A DNA stretch of 64,000 bases. Source: Entoloma clypeatum. Its lineage: Eukaryota; Basidiomycota; Agaricomycetes; Agaricales; Entolomataceae. The stretch is from the NCBI GenBank assembly GCA_963565915.1, contig OY751488.1:2666001-2730000 (forward strand), in the 5' to 3' direction. The position numbers were made by a program, and so were the translations under genes. Shown piece by piece: positions 35,638-47,128 of the stretch (position 1 is its first letter; each line of letters opens with the position of its first letter). Below the pieces are notes generated by a model. It worked only from the letters and a program-made list of their open reading frames with translations. It was not told where the DNA came from and made no database searches.

Positions 35638-36334
35638 ATGGCTCCATCTAAGACACCCAAAACGACGAACAAGGAAAAGATCTTTCATCCATCGTCAAGA
35701 AAGGCAGGCCAGCTCGCCACCACCGCTCTCAGGAAAGCGAAACTTGCCGACCTCGCCTCAAAACGGACACACAAGCAGAACTCCCTCAGTGCGTCTCCCA
35801 GCAGTAATGTTCTACATCTGGATCTGACTCTGACCAAGGCGCCGTTAGTCGACATCTACCAATTCTTCTTTTTCGCGCTGCCCGAAGAAGGGGTTTTGAC
35901 CCTTCAAGAACTCCATCATGTTGTTCGCGATATCTGGCTGACAAGATTCGATGACGAGTTGGAACAAGAGCGGGCCGCAAGAAGGAAAGGCCGGCCCAAG
36001 AGCGCAAAAGAGATGAAACTTGAGGAGGTCAAGTTACGAGAAGGCGAGGAATATCGGGCCGGGTTCGGTACGCTAGGGGTTTCATTCATCTCTCCTATCA
36101 GCTGATTAGCTCGATCTCCCAGAGGTCATTGACCTGACACACCCCGTCAATGTCGACATCTTTCGAAAATGGGACCAGAAGGAGGTCGCATACATGCAGC
36201 TCCTTCGCTTCATCCGAATCACCAGCACTGCACCTGATGCTGTTGTTCTTTCAAAGTCTGGAAAGCATGCTTCCCTAACAGAAGGTCTGGCACTCTCAAT
36301 GAAGGGAGAAGATGATGTGATCATCGCCAACTAA
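35638..36334 (+). CDS. TMA16: Translation machinery-associated protein 16
   Basis: Tma16 is a nucleolar factor of pre-60S ribosome assembly. The ATG at 35638 starts MAPSKTPKTTNKEKIFHPSS followed by RKAGQLATTALRKAKLADLA, the typical basic start. The centre reads VDIYQFFFFALPEEGVLTLQ and ELHHVVRDIWLTRFDDELEQ, then RKGRPKSAKEMKLEEVKLRE. After an intron near 36070-36110 (donor position uncertain, short) the last exon gives LPEVIDLTHPVNVDIFRKWD and QKEVAYMQLLRFIRI, ending at 36334. About 220 residues. Upstream ATGs at 35566 and later open the same frame but the first 24 codons lack family similarity, so they were not used. Confidence 0.85.
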
Positions 36335-38682
36335 CACAATGATAAGGGTAGCAACGTTGTGAATTTTTGGGTCTAGTACCATTTGATTTCATCTTGAATG
36401 TGTTGAACGCCTGCGCAGACTCTAAAACGTGAGGATCGAACATGAAAACCTGTCTATCAATTTGATTCGGCTCCTGTCTTTGGATAATACACTCCACAAT
36501 CTAGCTCTACTCTATATCTGTACTAATCTAGACTTTATTGAGCGCACCCATGGACCATGCCATGCATAATCCGAAGATAATTACCCGAAAGCGAGCTCAA
36601 AGTCATCTGTTTTTAGTCTCTTCTACGCAGCGAACACTCCTCCCATGTCATAAACGTGGATGTTGAAAATTCCAGAAAAAGCAATGATCTGATCACTTCG
36701 TTACAGGTTGGTGGAAGCCTCTGAACAAGATGCCGCCGGAGTCGACGTCGAGCTTGGACGACATGGATATGGCCCCATATACAAACAGTTCGTCAAAGCG
36801 CGAAGTACGGATGGCTCATTAGAGCAGATGTGTACCGGGGGAACAAGGATCGCGTGCATTCCGGCCGTATCTGCTGTCCCAAGGGTGGAGAACAGACCTA
36901 GAGTGCGCGGTCACCATCAACTCGTGAGGCAAAGTAAGGTGAAACCTTTTCTGACCCTTGTTCAGTTCGTGGATAAGGATTATTTTTACAACAGAGCTGA
37001 TAGCAATTCGGACCCAAGAATATTGTGCTAGCACTTCATACAGGACCCTCCCAATTAATCATGGCCAACCATCATAATGTTAACTGCAACTGGTAGTCGA
37101 GGGCGGTTACTCTTTGCGAACGAAAGGATACACAAGCGTAGGGCCCTCGGTCCCATCTCACATTCGTGTAGGGGCGATATACTGTACCTACAGGTAGTCT
37201 TATGTTTCCACGCGGTGTTGTCGGGACTCAGAGACCTTGAGACTTCGTATAAGGAACACACAGAACCCTGTTATGGGTGACATTCTCGTCGAGGGCTTAT
37301 CTCAAGAGGCGGGCGCTCTATCTGGAAAAAAGTATGCGGTGCCAACAACATTTTGTAAGTCGGTTTCTGCCTACATCAGAATTCCCTGAGAGTTCCGTCT
37401 TTCAACTGAAAATCTGGAGCTGTTCATTTTCATCATCCCTGTCGAACATTTCTAACCATCTACGGACGACGGTGCTGTCCGTATCGTTTGATGGACCAGG
37501 AAAACACACCCAAGGGAATGATCCAAGGGTGCCATATGCTCCTGGTTTGATCAACTTGTCCCAAGAAAACCAGGACAACCAGGACATGGCGGCGCGGCCA
37601 TTCTGGACTCCCGCATCATACGTATGTACCTTTCTCATTTGTGTAGCGGTCGCATCGTGCTGGAGTCTGCGAAGAGGTAGTAAGTACCTTCAGACAACTA
37701 TCTTGATTATGTGCTTGATGATCACACAGATTTGATCTTTGACTTTTCTTTGGAAATCTTACCGCTGATGCTGTCGGGCAAGAATGAACCATCTCTGTGA
37801 CCGTGCAAAAGTGGTGGTGTATGTTATTGGAGCTCAAACAGCAATGTATGTACATTACTTGATGCTCCTCAGGTGCATGTTCGGACGACAGTGCAGACAG
37901 TGCTTTGCTTGCGGAAGTGGTAAGGCCTTGGACAGGCCCAATAACAACAACTATTCGATACATTATATATGGGGCCAGGACAGCGTGACCAACACCTCCG
38001 AGTCTGCGGCTTCGGCGATCGGCCGACTACATAACCTCCAAAGTTTGATGCCGTGTACTACAATGTAAATCTGTAACTCACTTACCTTGGCTAGGTTACG
38101 CGGGGACATATGATAAATACGTCTCGGGCTCGCACGAATGGGCGATTGTGCTTGTGTACGATACTCGTTATTACAAGTATTTAAGGGCGAGTTACAGTGG
38201 TGAAGAACCTTTGTCACTTGGCATAGGCGCTTGTCCTTTCTTATCTACAGCCTGGGAGAACCACTGTACTAGAATAGAAGGTAGCCGGTGCATGCATTCA
38301 GCATGCATGCCATGTGCTGTGAAGAACGAGGTATGTCTCGATCCGATATGCCATGGCCCCAGGACAAAGTGCATAGCTGATTCAATTCATAGTCGGATGG
38401 TAAATTAGGAAGCGGTCGGCCATTCAACGTTCAACATAAATCACCATCGCGCTCTCGGTGGTAAATGCCCCAAATGCGGGAATTTTCCCAAGCATGTTTA
38501 AACTCTGGGTAAATTGCCGAGTGCGTTTACCGCCAAGAGCTCAAGCTGTCGAGCAGCGTATAGAATAGATAGATATTTGCGCCTGCTTGCACGACCTGAA
38601 GCCAAGAGGACTCGGACCTTCCCGGAATCGCCATAACTTCTGCACTGGGGAGTCATTGGAGGACAGTTGGTCCTTGTCGGTC
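36335..38682. other. 2.3-kb gene-poor stretch upstream of the DUF1275 gene
   Basis: No gene was recognised. Short open frames occur on both strands (for example near 36708-37031 and 37277-37735), but they lack domain features and convincing splice chains. An imperfect inverted repeat sits at 38451-38540 and a GCATGC-rich quasi-palindrome near 38288-38315. It may hold the long promoter of the DUF1275 gene, decayed gene remnants or a non-coding RNA. Confidence 0.4.
38451..38540. repeat. Imperfect inverted repeat upstream of DUF1275 gene
   Basis: The left arm (38451-38468, GCTCTCGGTGGTAAATGC) matches the reverse complement of the right arm (38523-38540, GCTCTTGGCGGTAAACGC) at 15 of 18 positions. 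All three differences are C/T. The 54-nt inner part is itself partly palindromic (around GGGAATTTTCCC). It lies about 140 bp before the next start codon. It could be a small foldback (MITE-like) element or a regulatory palindrome. No clear target-site duplication was seen. Confidence 0.5.
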
Positions 38683-39678
38683 ATGTCTCTTGCAGTTACC
38701 TCCAAGTCAGACCTCGAGGGACGCCAGACCTCAGGAGAGAAGGCGCCCAACTCGTTTTGGACATATCTTAGCTCAGATGTAGATCCTGCCCAATCGACAG
38801 GACCTTTAGCGGCGTTTTGCTTTATGACGGGATTCATGTGCGTGAACACCACTACTAGGTTCATCGACGAAAGTTGACAACTGATACAGTGACGCAATCT
38901 CTTTCTCAGCAATCTATGTATGGTGCGGGTTCCAGACTGGCAACTTCATCCAAGTATGCAGAGCTGATCCGGTTGGATTTGTTCTACCCCTATCTAACCC
39001 TCGCCTAGTTGGCATTAGCTCTTGCTCGTCTCTTCGAAGGACCTCCCCGGTTTCGTGATCTGACATTCCACAAAGCCGACCAACAAGCGATATGCTCACT
39101 CATCTCTTTCAATGTTGGGGCCTTCCTCGGCCGACTTGGTGATAGAATCGGCCCGATGAAGCGTATTTGGCTCATCGCCGGAACGTTTTTCCAAGCGTTG
39201 CTTACCATGGCGGCTGCTCTTGCGATATGGAAGAGTGGGCAACCTAGCGTTGCATCGGACCGTGGGAGCCCGTCATGGACGAACGCCTTGACATTTGTCG
39301 GAATCGCTTTTATGAGCGCGAGCCTAGGGGTACAGGGCATCCAGGGTAAACGGTTGAACACACAATTTGGCACTACCAGTACGTTCTCAAACGAGTTTGT
39401 AGGCGTGGTCACACACATTCTTACCCTTGCTTTTAGTTGTGCTGACAACCATCTGGGTTGAACTTGTGTCCGATCCGAGGTTGTTCAGACTGCGAGATAA
39501 AGTTGCCTCGCGTGACCACAAATGCCTGGCAGCATTCACGCTCTTCCTCGGCGGTTTCATCTCAAGAGCCCTGATCGACAGGATCGGTGCAGCAGGTACT
39601 CTGGGAATCGGCGCCGGGCTTCGTGTTCTCGTAGCTATATCTTGGATATTCGTCCGCGGGAAGAGTGCCGCCAGATAG
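38683..39678 (+). CDS. DUF1275 (YoaK-family) membrane protein
   Basis: Four exons from the ATG at 38683 (MSLAVTSKSDLEG). The first holds WTYLSSDVDPAQSTGPLAAF and CFMTGF. After an intron the second reads DAISFSAIYVWCGFQTGNFI, the family signature of DUF1275 (FQTGN). The third has LALARLFEGPPRF, ADQQAICSLISFNVGAFLGR and RLGDRIGPMKRIWLIAGTFF. The last reads IVLTTIWVELVSDPRLFRLR, then LGGFISRALIDRIGAAGTLG, and stops at 39678. Six or so hydrophobic segments, about 265 residues. Members are integral membrane proteins of unknown function, related to bacterial YoaK. Its isolated position after a long gene-poor stretch suggests an accessory gene. Confidence 0.85.
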
Positions 39679-39890
39679 ATTGCTTGACTTTCTTCAACAA
39701 ATGTTATTTTTGTCGGATCATTTTGATCATACTTGTTACTTACTTGTAGACTTAGACTTGGATTATCCGTGCAATAGCTTCGTACGTATTTTTGTAATGT
39801 GAGAACAGGGGGACCGGTAAGTTCCGTGAGAACCTGGCCAGTCGTGTTGCATGTTCTGCGTACCATCGCAGTCAGACTCATCGCGGAATA

Positions 39891-41695
39891 ATGCATGACC
39901 AACCCCATCCCATCCTGTGGAATGGGTCGTTCAAAACTAGGCTAACGGTCGCATCCCCCGCCTGTGACGACTGCTTCGACCCAATATGCTCCCCAACTGA
40001 ACTTACCGCTCAGTGTACTGATCAATGCGTGGTTGTTCCATGCAATGGAACGAGTGACACAACTTGTCCAGCTGATATTCGCTGTGATTTTGTCTGCGAT
40101 GGTGTTGACAACTGTACCGACTGCAGCGGTTTTGATAACTTCGTCAGTTATATCTGACTCGTATCACCAATACTCATTCTAACGCACCAACCATGTAGCT
40201 CCAATGCTGTAATGACTATCATCCAGGCTTTTCGGAGCCCCGATGTTCAGACCCTATTCCCACTGCTCCGATCTCCTGGGATTTTTCACTCGACGAATTC
40301 TTGTGTGAATGCGGAACTCAAATCGCAGATTCTCCCGTCATTGCACAGTCATCTTCTTCCCCCGAAATGGTATCATACAACGAAGCGTCAGCTCCAGTTG
40401 TACTCAGGCCGAGCGTTCCGGCTGCGCCAGAAACTCAACCACCGTTTTTGACTTCACCTACATCTACTGAGGACAGCTCCGTGACTGTACCCGAACCAGT
40501 CTTGTCTTGCATGTGGGCCACTTGCCGAGCCCGTTTTCGTTCTTTATCCGAGCTTGTCGGACATGTCAACCTCGAGCATCTACGACTCCCTTCGAATTCC
40601 ACTTTCTGTCACCCAGAACGCAACAACACACCTGAATTGAATATGTCGAGTCTATCATGCCAATGGCGCGACTGCAATGCATATCCGTCCGTTGGATCGA
40701 TACCCAACTCTTCATCAGGTGACCCCGTCAATGACCTATTGCATACCCTCGCATATCACCTGCTTCGTGATCATCTGGGATTTGATGTACCCTCTACTAC
40801 ACTACAAAGTGCCCCCCACCCGATGTCCTCGCAGCTAGTGCCTACAGAGTCAAAGTGCATGGCTGGATTACCGTCGCCCAACAAGTGCGATGACAATCAT
40901 AGTTGTCTCTGGAAGTCGTGTGATGGGTCATTCAAGACATTCGATGATCTGACTACCCATATTACTAGTATGCATATAGGTGGGGGCAAAGCACACTACG
41001 AATGTTTCTGGGAGAAATGCAACCGTAACGGCCACAACGGGTTTTCTAGTAAACAAAAAATTTGCAGACACATGCAGGTAATCCTTAAACCATCAGTGCA
41101 TTGTCATTTATCATTAAATCATGTCACCCATAGTCTCATACGGGACATCGCCCTCATCAATGTGATATCTGTCATCAGAACTTCTCCGAAGCTGCGACAT
41201 TGCAACAGCACATGCGTCGGCACACACAAGAAAGTCCGTTCTCGCTCATCACCTTCTGACCTTACAACAGTTTATCAACAACCCCTTTCCAGAGCCGTAT
41301 AAATGCGATCATCCGGGATGTGGAAAATCATTTGCCATCACAGGTGCCCTCACGATCCACAAGCGCATTCACAATGGCCTCAAGCCCTTCAAGTGCAAAT
41401 ACTGTGATAAGTATGCATCCATCTCAGTTTTTGTCCTCTGCTCATCACAATCTCCACTAGAGCTTTCGCTGAATCGTCCAATTTATCAAAACACGTATGT
41501 CTGGGTCATTCGAGTTCGCGCTTTCTATGCGATTTTCTGACGAGGGTTCGTAAATAGCTTCGTACCCACACGGGCGTGCGTCCTTATCCATGTTTGGAAC
41601 CTAGTTGTAACAAGTCATTCGCACGACCGGACCAGTTAAATCGCCATTCAGCCATACACAGGAAGAAACTCGTTGAATCAGCGAAGCCATCATAG
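39891..41695 (+). CDS. Zap1-like C2H2 zinc-finger transcription factor
   Basis: Start ATG at 39891 ([16 protein letters not shown]). Exon 1 is Cys-rich ([41 protein letters not shown]). Exon 2 starts [16 protein letters not shown] and includes [19 protein letters not shown], a Cys-His finger, and [20 protein letters not shown], then [10 protein letters not shown]. Later exons make a run of C2H2 fingers: [80 protein letters not shown]. The stop is at 41695. The order of two N-terminal CW-type fingers followed by tandem fingers is that of the zinc-responsive regulator Zap1. About 500 residues. The Cys-rich N-terminus is unusual and may sense metal. The target genes are not visible in this window. 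Confidence 0.8.
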
Positions 41696-41839
41696 CGTCG
41701 TCTATCATGGCAAATTTTTTTCTTCACAAAATTGTAATACATCTCATACATATCCAAACTGATCACACATGTGGATATCTTGCAAGTTCTTAGAGATGCA
41801 TGAAAGCTTGATTCATCATCGATGGTAGTACAAGTCCCA

Positions 41840-43446
41840 TCAGCCATCGAACTCATCCAATGCACCTATCCCAAACTGGATAACTGTGACTACATCTTCC
41901 ACAACCGCCCCTCCACCTGGCATGACCTCATCAGCATCAAAGGCGTACTTTATCGACTCCACCTGACAGCCTTCCACAGCAGCACCCGTTCCATCTAGAT
42001 AATCCAAGCAACCCCACTGGCAACCACGCCATCTCAGGGGAACGAGTCCACCCACGTCGACGTTCGCAATGGTTTTTTCCCAGGAAAACCGCTCTTCCGC
42101 GTGCTGGATGAAAATATGCTTGGTATCATGCCGTGGTGATGGGCAGATGCCGATGCCTGTGATCTTCGACCACCAGACATTATCTAGAGGAGCACTAGTA
42201 GGCTCGACATCCCGAGATATAGACTGGACCATGCAAGTTTTCAGAGTTCTCCGAAGATGAGAAGGAATATTGATATGATCTTGTCCATCAAGAGGGATGT
42301 TGTAGTATGTCCGGAGAACTGTGTCTCCAGAATTGGTACCAGTGGATGAAAGGAGAACGCGGAGTGAAATTTCAACAAGCGAGAGGGATCTAGGTAGCGG
42401 GTGGGTGGCCTTTGAAACTATACGCTGTTTCTGGTCTTCGCTCCATAAACTAGGACGGCTGAGCGTAGACGACCTATGGCGCTTGGATTCAGGGGGCCGC
42501 TCTGGGGGCTCGATAAAGGGATTCGGGATGACCTGGAGTTGTTGGAGTGACATTTGTAAGATTTCTGATGGTAAAAACTTGATGCGATTACCGCCGATAC
42601 TGAGACTGATGAGGTTCTCTAGATGGACGATTTCGGGCGGGATATATGTTATTAGGTTGTTCCCTAAAATGCCAACATCAGTTAGTAGATGAAATATAGC
42701 CGTGGAGCTGGATTCACTCAGAGACAGGACAGTTAAACCTCGCAGGCTGAATAAGGAGGGAGGTAGGACGGAAATGTTATTAGATACCAGAAAGAGTTGT
42801 AAGCTTTCTCTCGGAACGCCGAATGATGCGTCGGCCGCGCTGTGAGTGCGTGTAAAAGGATGCTTCATTGCCGCGCCGCTCTGGGGAACTGTCGCTACAC
42901 GACCAAACGAGCTCCTGGGAGTTATGTGGAGTCCTGGAGTTGAGATGAGGGACTCAGAGCTCTTGGGAGGAATATAGAATTTGGCGAGGTCATCTATGAA
43001 AGTCTGCGGAATGGCGGTCAAGTTTCGCTCACTTTTGGAAACTGTATGAGGTGTTATTGGCTACAGGCGATGTGAAATACTAACTCAAGATTGATAAGTC
43101 CATGTCCGCCATCGACTACTCTAGCACTCGCTTCATCCCAACTTTCGGATTCGATCTGCTGCGGGGTCCTAACTGACGAGGAGCTCGGGTACGCAAAGGG
43201 CAGCCTACAGGGAGTAGATTCGAATTCGGGATGCCTAGGTTGATTTTGATAGGATTCTGGTTCCGACGCGGGGAGGACACGCTTTTGGTCGTAGAGGGGC
43301 GGCCGCCAAGTCGATTTGGCAGAAGCAGCAAGGGGATGTTGGAGAGAAGGACCTCCAAAAACGCGGTCAGAGGCTGTTAGAGGCGACTCTGCGATGGGGG
43401 GAGAGGAGGGCGGGGACGACAAGGCTGGGGTTGGTGGTCGGTGCAT
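41840..43446 (-). CDS. Leucine-rich repeat protein
   Basis: The ATG at 43446 gives MHRPPTPALSSPPSSPPIAE, a Pro/Ser-rich start of about 110 residues ending WDEASARVVDGGHGLINL. An intron of about 53 nt (near 43031-43085) joins to RNLTAIPQTFIDDLAKFYIP. LRR-type segments follow (SLQLFLVSNNISVLPPSLFS, LRGLTVLSLSES, NNLITYIPPEIVHLENLISL, SIGGNRIKFLPSEIL). The rest, past IPNPFIEPPERPP, is a fungal-specific region with TRTYYN-type motifs and a C-terminus rich in Gly and Val before the stop at 41840. About 515 residues. LRR proteins are protein-binding scaffolds. The partner is unknown. Its start codon is only 43 bp from the end of the uL23m gene. Confidence 0.75.
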
Positions 43447-43489
43447 GGCGCGTAAATTATGTAATTCAGGTTAACAAGTAATTATTTGA

Positions 43490-44416
43490 TTAATTAACGG
43501 TCTTTTGGTGGTCGATGGTGATGACCTCGCCTCGTTCTCGCTTCTGCTGCCAATCGAGGGCCTGCCCAATCACCAGCCCCTCTCTCTTCTCTCGCCTCTC
43601 CGCAACAAGCCGCAATATATGCGAGCGCCGCGTCGCCAACGGCTCCTTGAACTTCCATCCCTTTGCTTGACCCTTCGTCAGCCTGAGGAGCTCGTATTTC
43701 TGTAGCGACCGTGTGGCCTGGATCTGGAAGTTGTCCTCTATCCACTTCTCTCGTCCTTCCCTCTCCTTCGTCTCCATGTCCTCCACTCTATGTGGGTAAT
43801 AGAATGGATCGACCAGTCCCACAACGGCACGTTTATAAGTTTTGAATGCCTTGCGTTTGTTCCCCAATCTCCGGAAGATGGGCGATATGTAATTGTCTGT
43901 ACGAATATACGTCGCCTTCACGCCATAAATCGCGAGAAGGTAGGACCGTAAATCGGTTTTCGTGACCGACTTTGGTATACGGAAGGTCGCTTCGTATGGA
44001 TTGTAAGGTTCTCCTGGAAGTGTGTTGTTCCGTACAAGGCGAATTACGATGTTGGGAAGATAAACCCGCCGTCCGAGGACTTCGGTCTCCTCCGCTCCAT
44101 CTCGGTTGACTGTCTTCAGACCACGCACACGAGACCTCTTTTCATTCAGCTTCGCCAACCACTCTGTTTCTGTGATATCCGGGCCTTCGAGTTTCCCTAT
44201 TGCGGCTAGCCGATCGTAACGCGCTTTTTCGGTGGGCGTGAGGCCGTCCGGTGTCGCGTCGGAAGTACCAACTGCCACGGCACCAAACCTTTTGCGTCGG
44301 CGGAGACGGACAGCGAGAGGGGTCGATGCTGTTCTGGCCACCTGTGCAGCGTCCGGAAGGGCTGTGGGTGACTTTGTCGAGTACAGTCGACGAACGGCAA
44401 AAGCGAGAGACAACAT
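43490..44416 (-). CDS. MRP20: Mitochondrial ribosomal protein uL23m
   Basis: One uninterrupted frame of 308 codons. It begins MLSLAFAVRRLYSTKSPT, a typical mitochondrial presequence. The uL23 core is seen at VYLPNIVIRLVRNNTLPGEP and YEATFRIPKSVTKTDLRSYL, then AIYGVKATYIRTDNYISPIF with RRLGNKRKAFKTYKRAVVGL. A long basic C-terminal extension follows (RSLQKYELLRLTKGQAKGWK). uL23 sits at the polypeptide exit of the large subunit. About 308 residues, normal for fungal mitochondria. It is intronless, in contrast to its neighbours. Confidence 0.9.
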   Translation of the reverse strand: MLSLAFAVRRLYSTKSPTALPDAAQVARTASTPLAVRLRRRKRFGAVAVGTSDATPDGLTPTEKARYDRLAAIGKLEGPDITETEWLAKLNEKRSRVRGLKTVNRDGAEETEVLGRRVYLPNIVIRLVRNNTLPGEPYNPYEATFRIPKSVTKTDLRSYLLAIYGVKATYIRTDNYISPIFRRLGNKRKAFKTYKRAVVGLVDPFYYPHRVEDMETKEREGREKWIEDNFQIQATRSLQKYELLRLTKGQAKGWKFKEPLATRRSHILRLVAERREKREGLVIGQALDWQQKRERGEVITIDHQKTVN

Positions 44417-44465
44417 GGTGAAGGGGCAGGAAATTTACTATCACGTGGTTCAATATCTTTTAGCC

Positions 44466-47001
44466 ATGACGATGACCTGCATGCGCGTCTTTCGCATCGT
44501 CAGGTCTATCGCTGCACCTGTCGCAACCGTTATCGGATTCTCATTCTTGCTGACCTGGATTTTCGTATTATATCAACCATCTGCTGGCCCAGGGACCATA
44601 CAGAGACTAGGATGGCAGTCTTGGGAACTCGTCAATATACCTGACAAAAGTCAGACCCCTGCGTCTAGCAATCAGTCCACCGCCTCCCAACCCTCCGACA
44701 ACACCATTGAGGTTCCAGAAACAGTCGACTGGTGGAATGTCACCCCATCAGGCCAAAAAATCGATTCTTCAAGTTTCCCCCTGGATGTATGGGCTCCTCT
44801 GTTGCCTCACAGCACTGGCCGTGCGTCAAATTTGGAACCACGTCTCCTTTCCAGCTTACCAAACCGTCTGCAGTATCTGAGATCGCCGTTGCTCGATGCT
44901 TCATTGACCCTGATATCAAGGAAGACCTCTGCGCGCCAGAGTCGACCACTGAACAAGATGCAACCAAGGGAAAATGGGTCCGAGTGAAACGCAATCTCAA
45001 CTTTGAAGCTAGTTACATGTCTGGCTGGCTGGTGCGTCGTGTTATCAAATCCAAATGCCCTCTCCTATCATCCGCTGTCCAGAATATATACTATCGTAGG
45101 ACGCGACGACAAGACATCAATCTCATCACAGATATTCAACTCCTTTCCGATAATGAACGACCCTCTTCATTTAATGAGTGGCGGAAAGCCACGACTTCCC
45201 TCCGTTCAGGCATTAGAGCGCCTCCTCTCTATCTATGGTATCGTCTAGGAAAGACAGCCGGTGAATTGTCAACCGAAGAACGTGCAAACCTCATAACGGA
45301 GTTGGATGTCCTGTATGGCGAAGACGTCCCATGGTATGGGTTTCAGAAATTGGAACCTCCAACGATTTCAGAAGACGGCAAGATACAGGCCACCTGGCTG
45401 ACTCATCGGCGAGGAATTAAACGTGCGTGTTTTCCGCATTTCGAACCTCGTGCCTCAATCCCAAGAATGCCATTTATAGCCCCACCGCGAGCACCGCCTC
45501 TCCATTTCTCCCACTCTGGAAAGTTCAAAATTCTTCAAGTTGCCGATCTCCATTACTCCGTCTCCCAAGGCCTCTGCCGCGACACCACTTCTGCATGCAA
45601 GAATGCTGACAACCTCACTTCGACCCTCCTTGCCAACGTCCTTGCTGCGGAGAAACCCGATCTGGTGGTATTTACTGGTGATCAGCTCAATGGCCAAGGA
45701 ACCTCGTGGGATCCAAAATCTGTCCTCGCAAAATTTGCGAGAGCAGTGACAGACAGAAGGATTCCGTGGGCCGCGGTATTTGGGAATCATGATGATGAGG
45801 ATGGGCTGCGCAGAGAAGAACAGCTGTTGCTCATGCAAGCTTTACCTTACAGCCTGGTCGAAAGAGGCCCAAAGGATATTCATGGGGTTGGGAATTATGT
45901 CCTCAAAGTCCTCAGTGCTGATGCGTGAGTCTCCATACTGTTCTTTTCAGCTTTGAGTTACCTGTGGGATTTTAGATCTAAGACGCATTTATTAACTTTG
46001 TACTTTTTGGACTCGGGGTCATACTCGCGAGGTTACCTAGATTGGCTCGGATTTTTCTACCCCACCGAGTACGACTGGATCCGAGAGGTAAGAATAGTAC
46101 GACTCTGTCGGCGGACTGGTGTTCATCACCAATGCAACAGAGTCAAATCGATTGGTTCTTGCAGCAATCTGGTAAACTCACCCCGTCTGTCCTCCTGGGT
46201 CGAGCTTATACTATCGGCCAGGATCTATCCGACCAATTGACAGGCCATTCAGGCCTGATGATGGCGAGGACCTCGGCCGGATATGGAGACAACCCAGAGA
46301 GCAACTTACTCCAGACGCTCGGAGATTGGCGAAACCGAACGCGTTGATGTTTTTTCACATACCACTGTATGAATCTGTCGACTGTCTTCGATTGGCTTGA
46401 CAGACGCTACCGAACAGACCAGAGTCTTATGACAAGGCGGACACAGATCTAAGAACAGGCAAAGCCCTTGACACGGGTATATACGGTCAAGAAAAGCAAG
46501 GTAGCGCAAAGAAGAGCGACGGATTTTTCGAAAAGGGCCTCTCAAAAGCGTTGGAAAGCGATCACGTCGCTGGAGGAAACGCGCCTGAAGTCAAAGTGGT
46601 GGGAAACGGGCATTGCCATCGTAAGTCGTTGGAATGCACATCCTCCTTGTGAAACCGCTCAACGTCTCGGCCACCCACACAAAGTCACTGAAAATTGTCG
46701 ACGAGTCAAAGGCGTCTGGCTCTGCTTTGGCGGCGGAGGGTGAGCCTCTTGCCAGATCATAATACCAGGGCACTAAGAGCCTTTTAGATCTTTTTCGGGA
46801 TATGGTAGAATAGGGTCAGTGCCTTCTTCTGTCTTCTCCTTGTGACTCCGATGAGGTTTGCAAAGGTTCGACCGCCGGTTCCGTGTTTTCGAGATTTCGG
46901 ATTACGGAGAGAATATCAGGACTCATAAGCGCACGGAGCATGATGAAGTTGTCGATGAGATGATTCTCGTTGGAAGGGGAGCAGCTCCACGAAAGTTGTA
47001 G
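44466..47001 (+). CDS. DCR2: Dcr2-like metallophosphatase, type II membrane protein
   Basis: A calcineurin-like phosphatase. In yeast Dcr2 acts on Sic1 and the UPR sensor Ire1. The N-terminus has one membrane segment (VATVIGFSFLLTWIFVLY). Exons then read LTKPSAVSEIAVARCFIDP, GKWVRVKRNLNFEASYMSGW, LYGEDVPWYGFQKLEPPTIS. The phosphatase core has FKILQVADLHYSVSQGLC (metal site D-x-H), PDLVVFTGDQLNGQGTSWDP, WAAVFGNHDDEDGL, VVGNGHCH and LTENCRRVKGVWLCFGGGG. The end reads RRFRVFEISDYGENIRTHKR to the stop at 47001. About ten exons, roughly 640 residues. The ATG at 44466 is preferred. An in-frame ATG at 44415 overlaps the start codon of uL23m. Confidence 0.85.
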
Positions 47002-47128
47002 GTTTAGATGTGTACTTAAGGCTGGCCTGCTGTACTGTGCATTGACAAGCAATATAAAGTTACAATTTTCACACGGTAAACGATTCAAGATCAGTGTGTG
47101 CTCAGGGCCTTGACCCTGCCCTCCCCAG

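Noticed and set aside
37277..37735. A 152-codon plus-strand frame with a hydrophobic end
   Set aside because: The hydrophobic stretch near the C-terminus is short and no family or exon chain supports it. I considered a small secreted or pheromone-precursor-like gene but saw no CaaX ending.
38284..38316. GCATGCATTCAGCATGCATGC quasi-palindrome (abbreviated GCATGC repeats)
   Set aside because: It is short and made of common hexamers. It is noted in the gene-poor entry but not given a separate finding.
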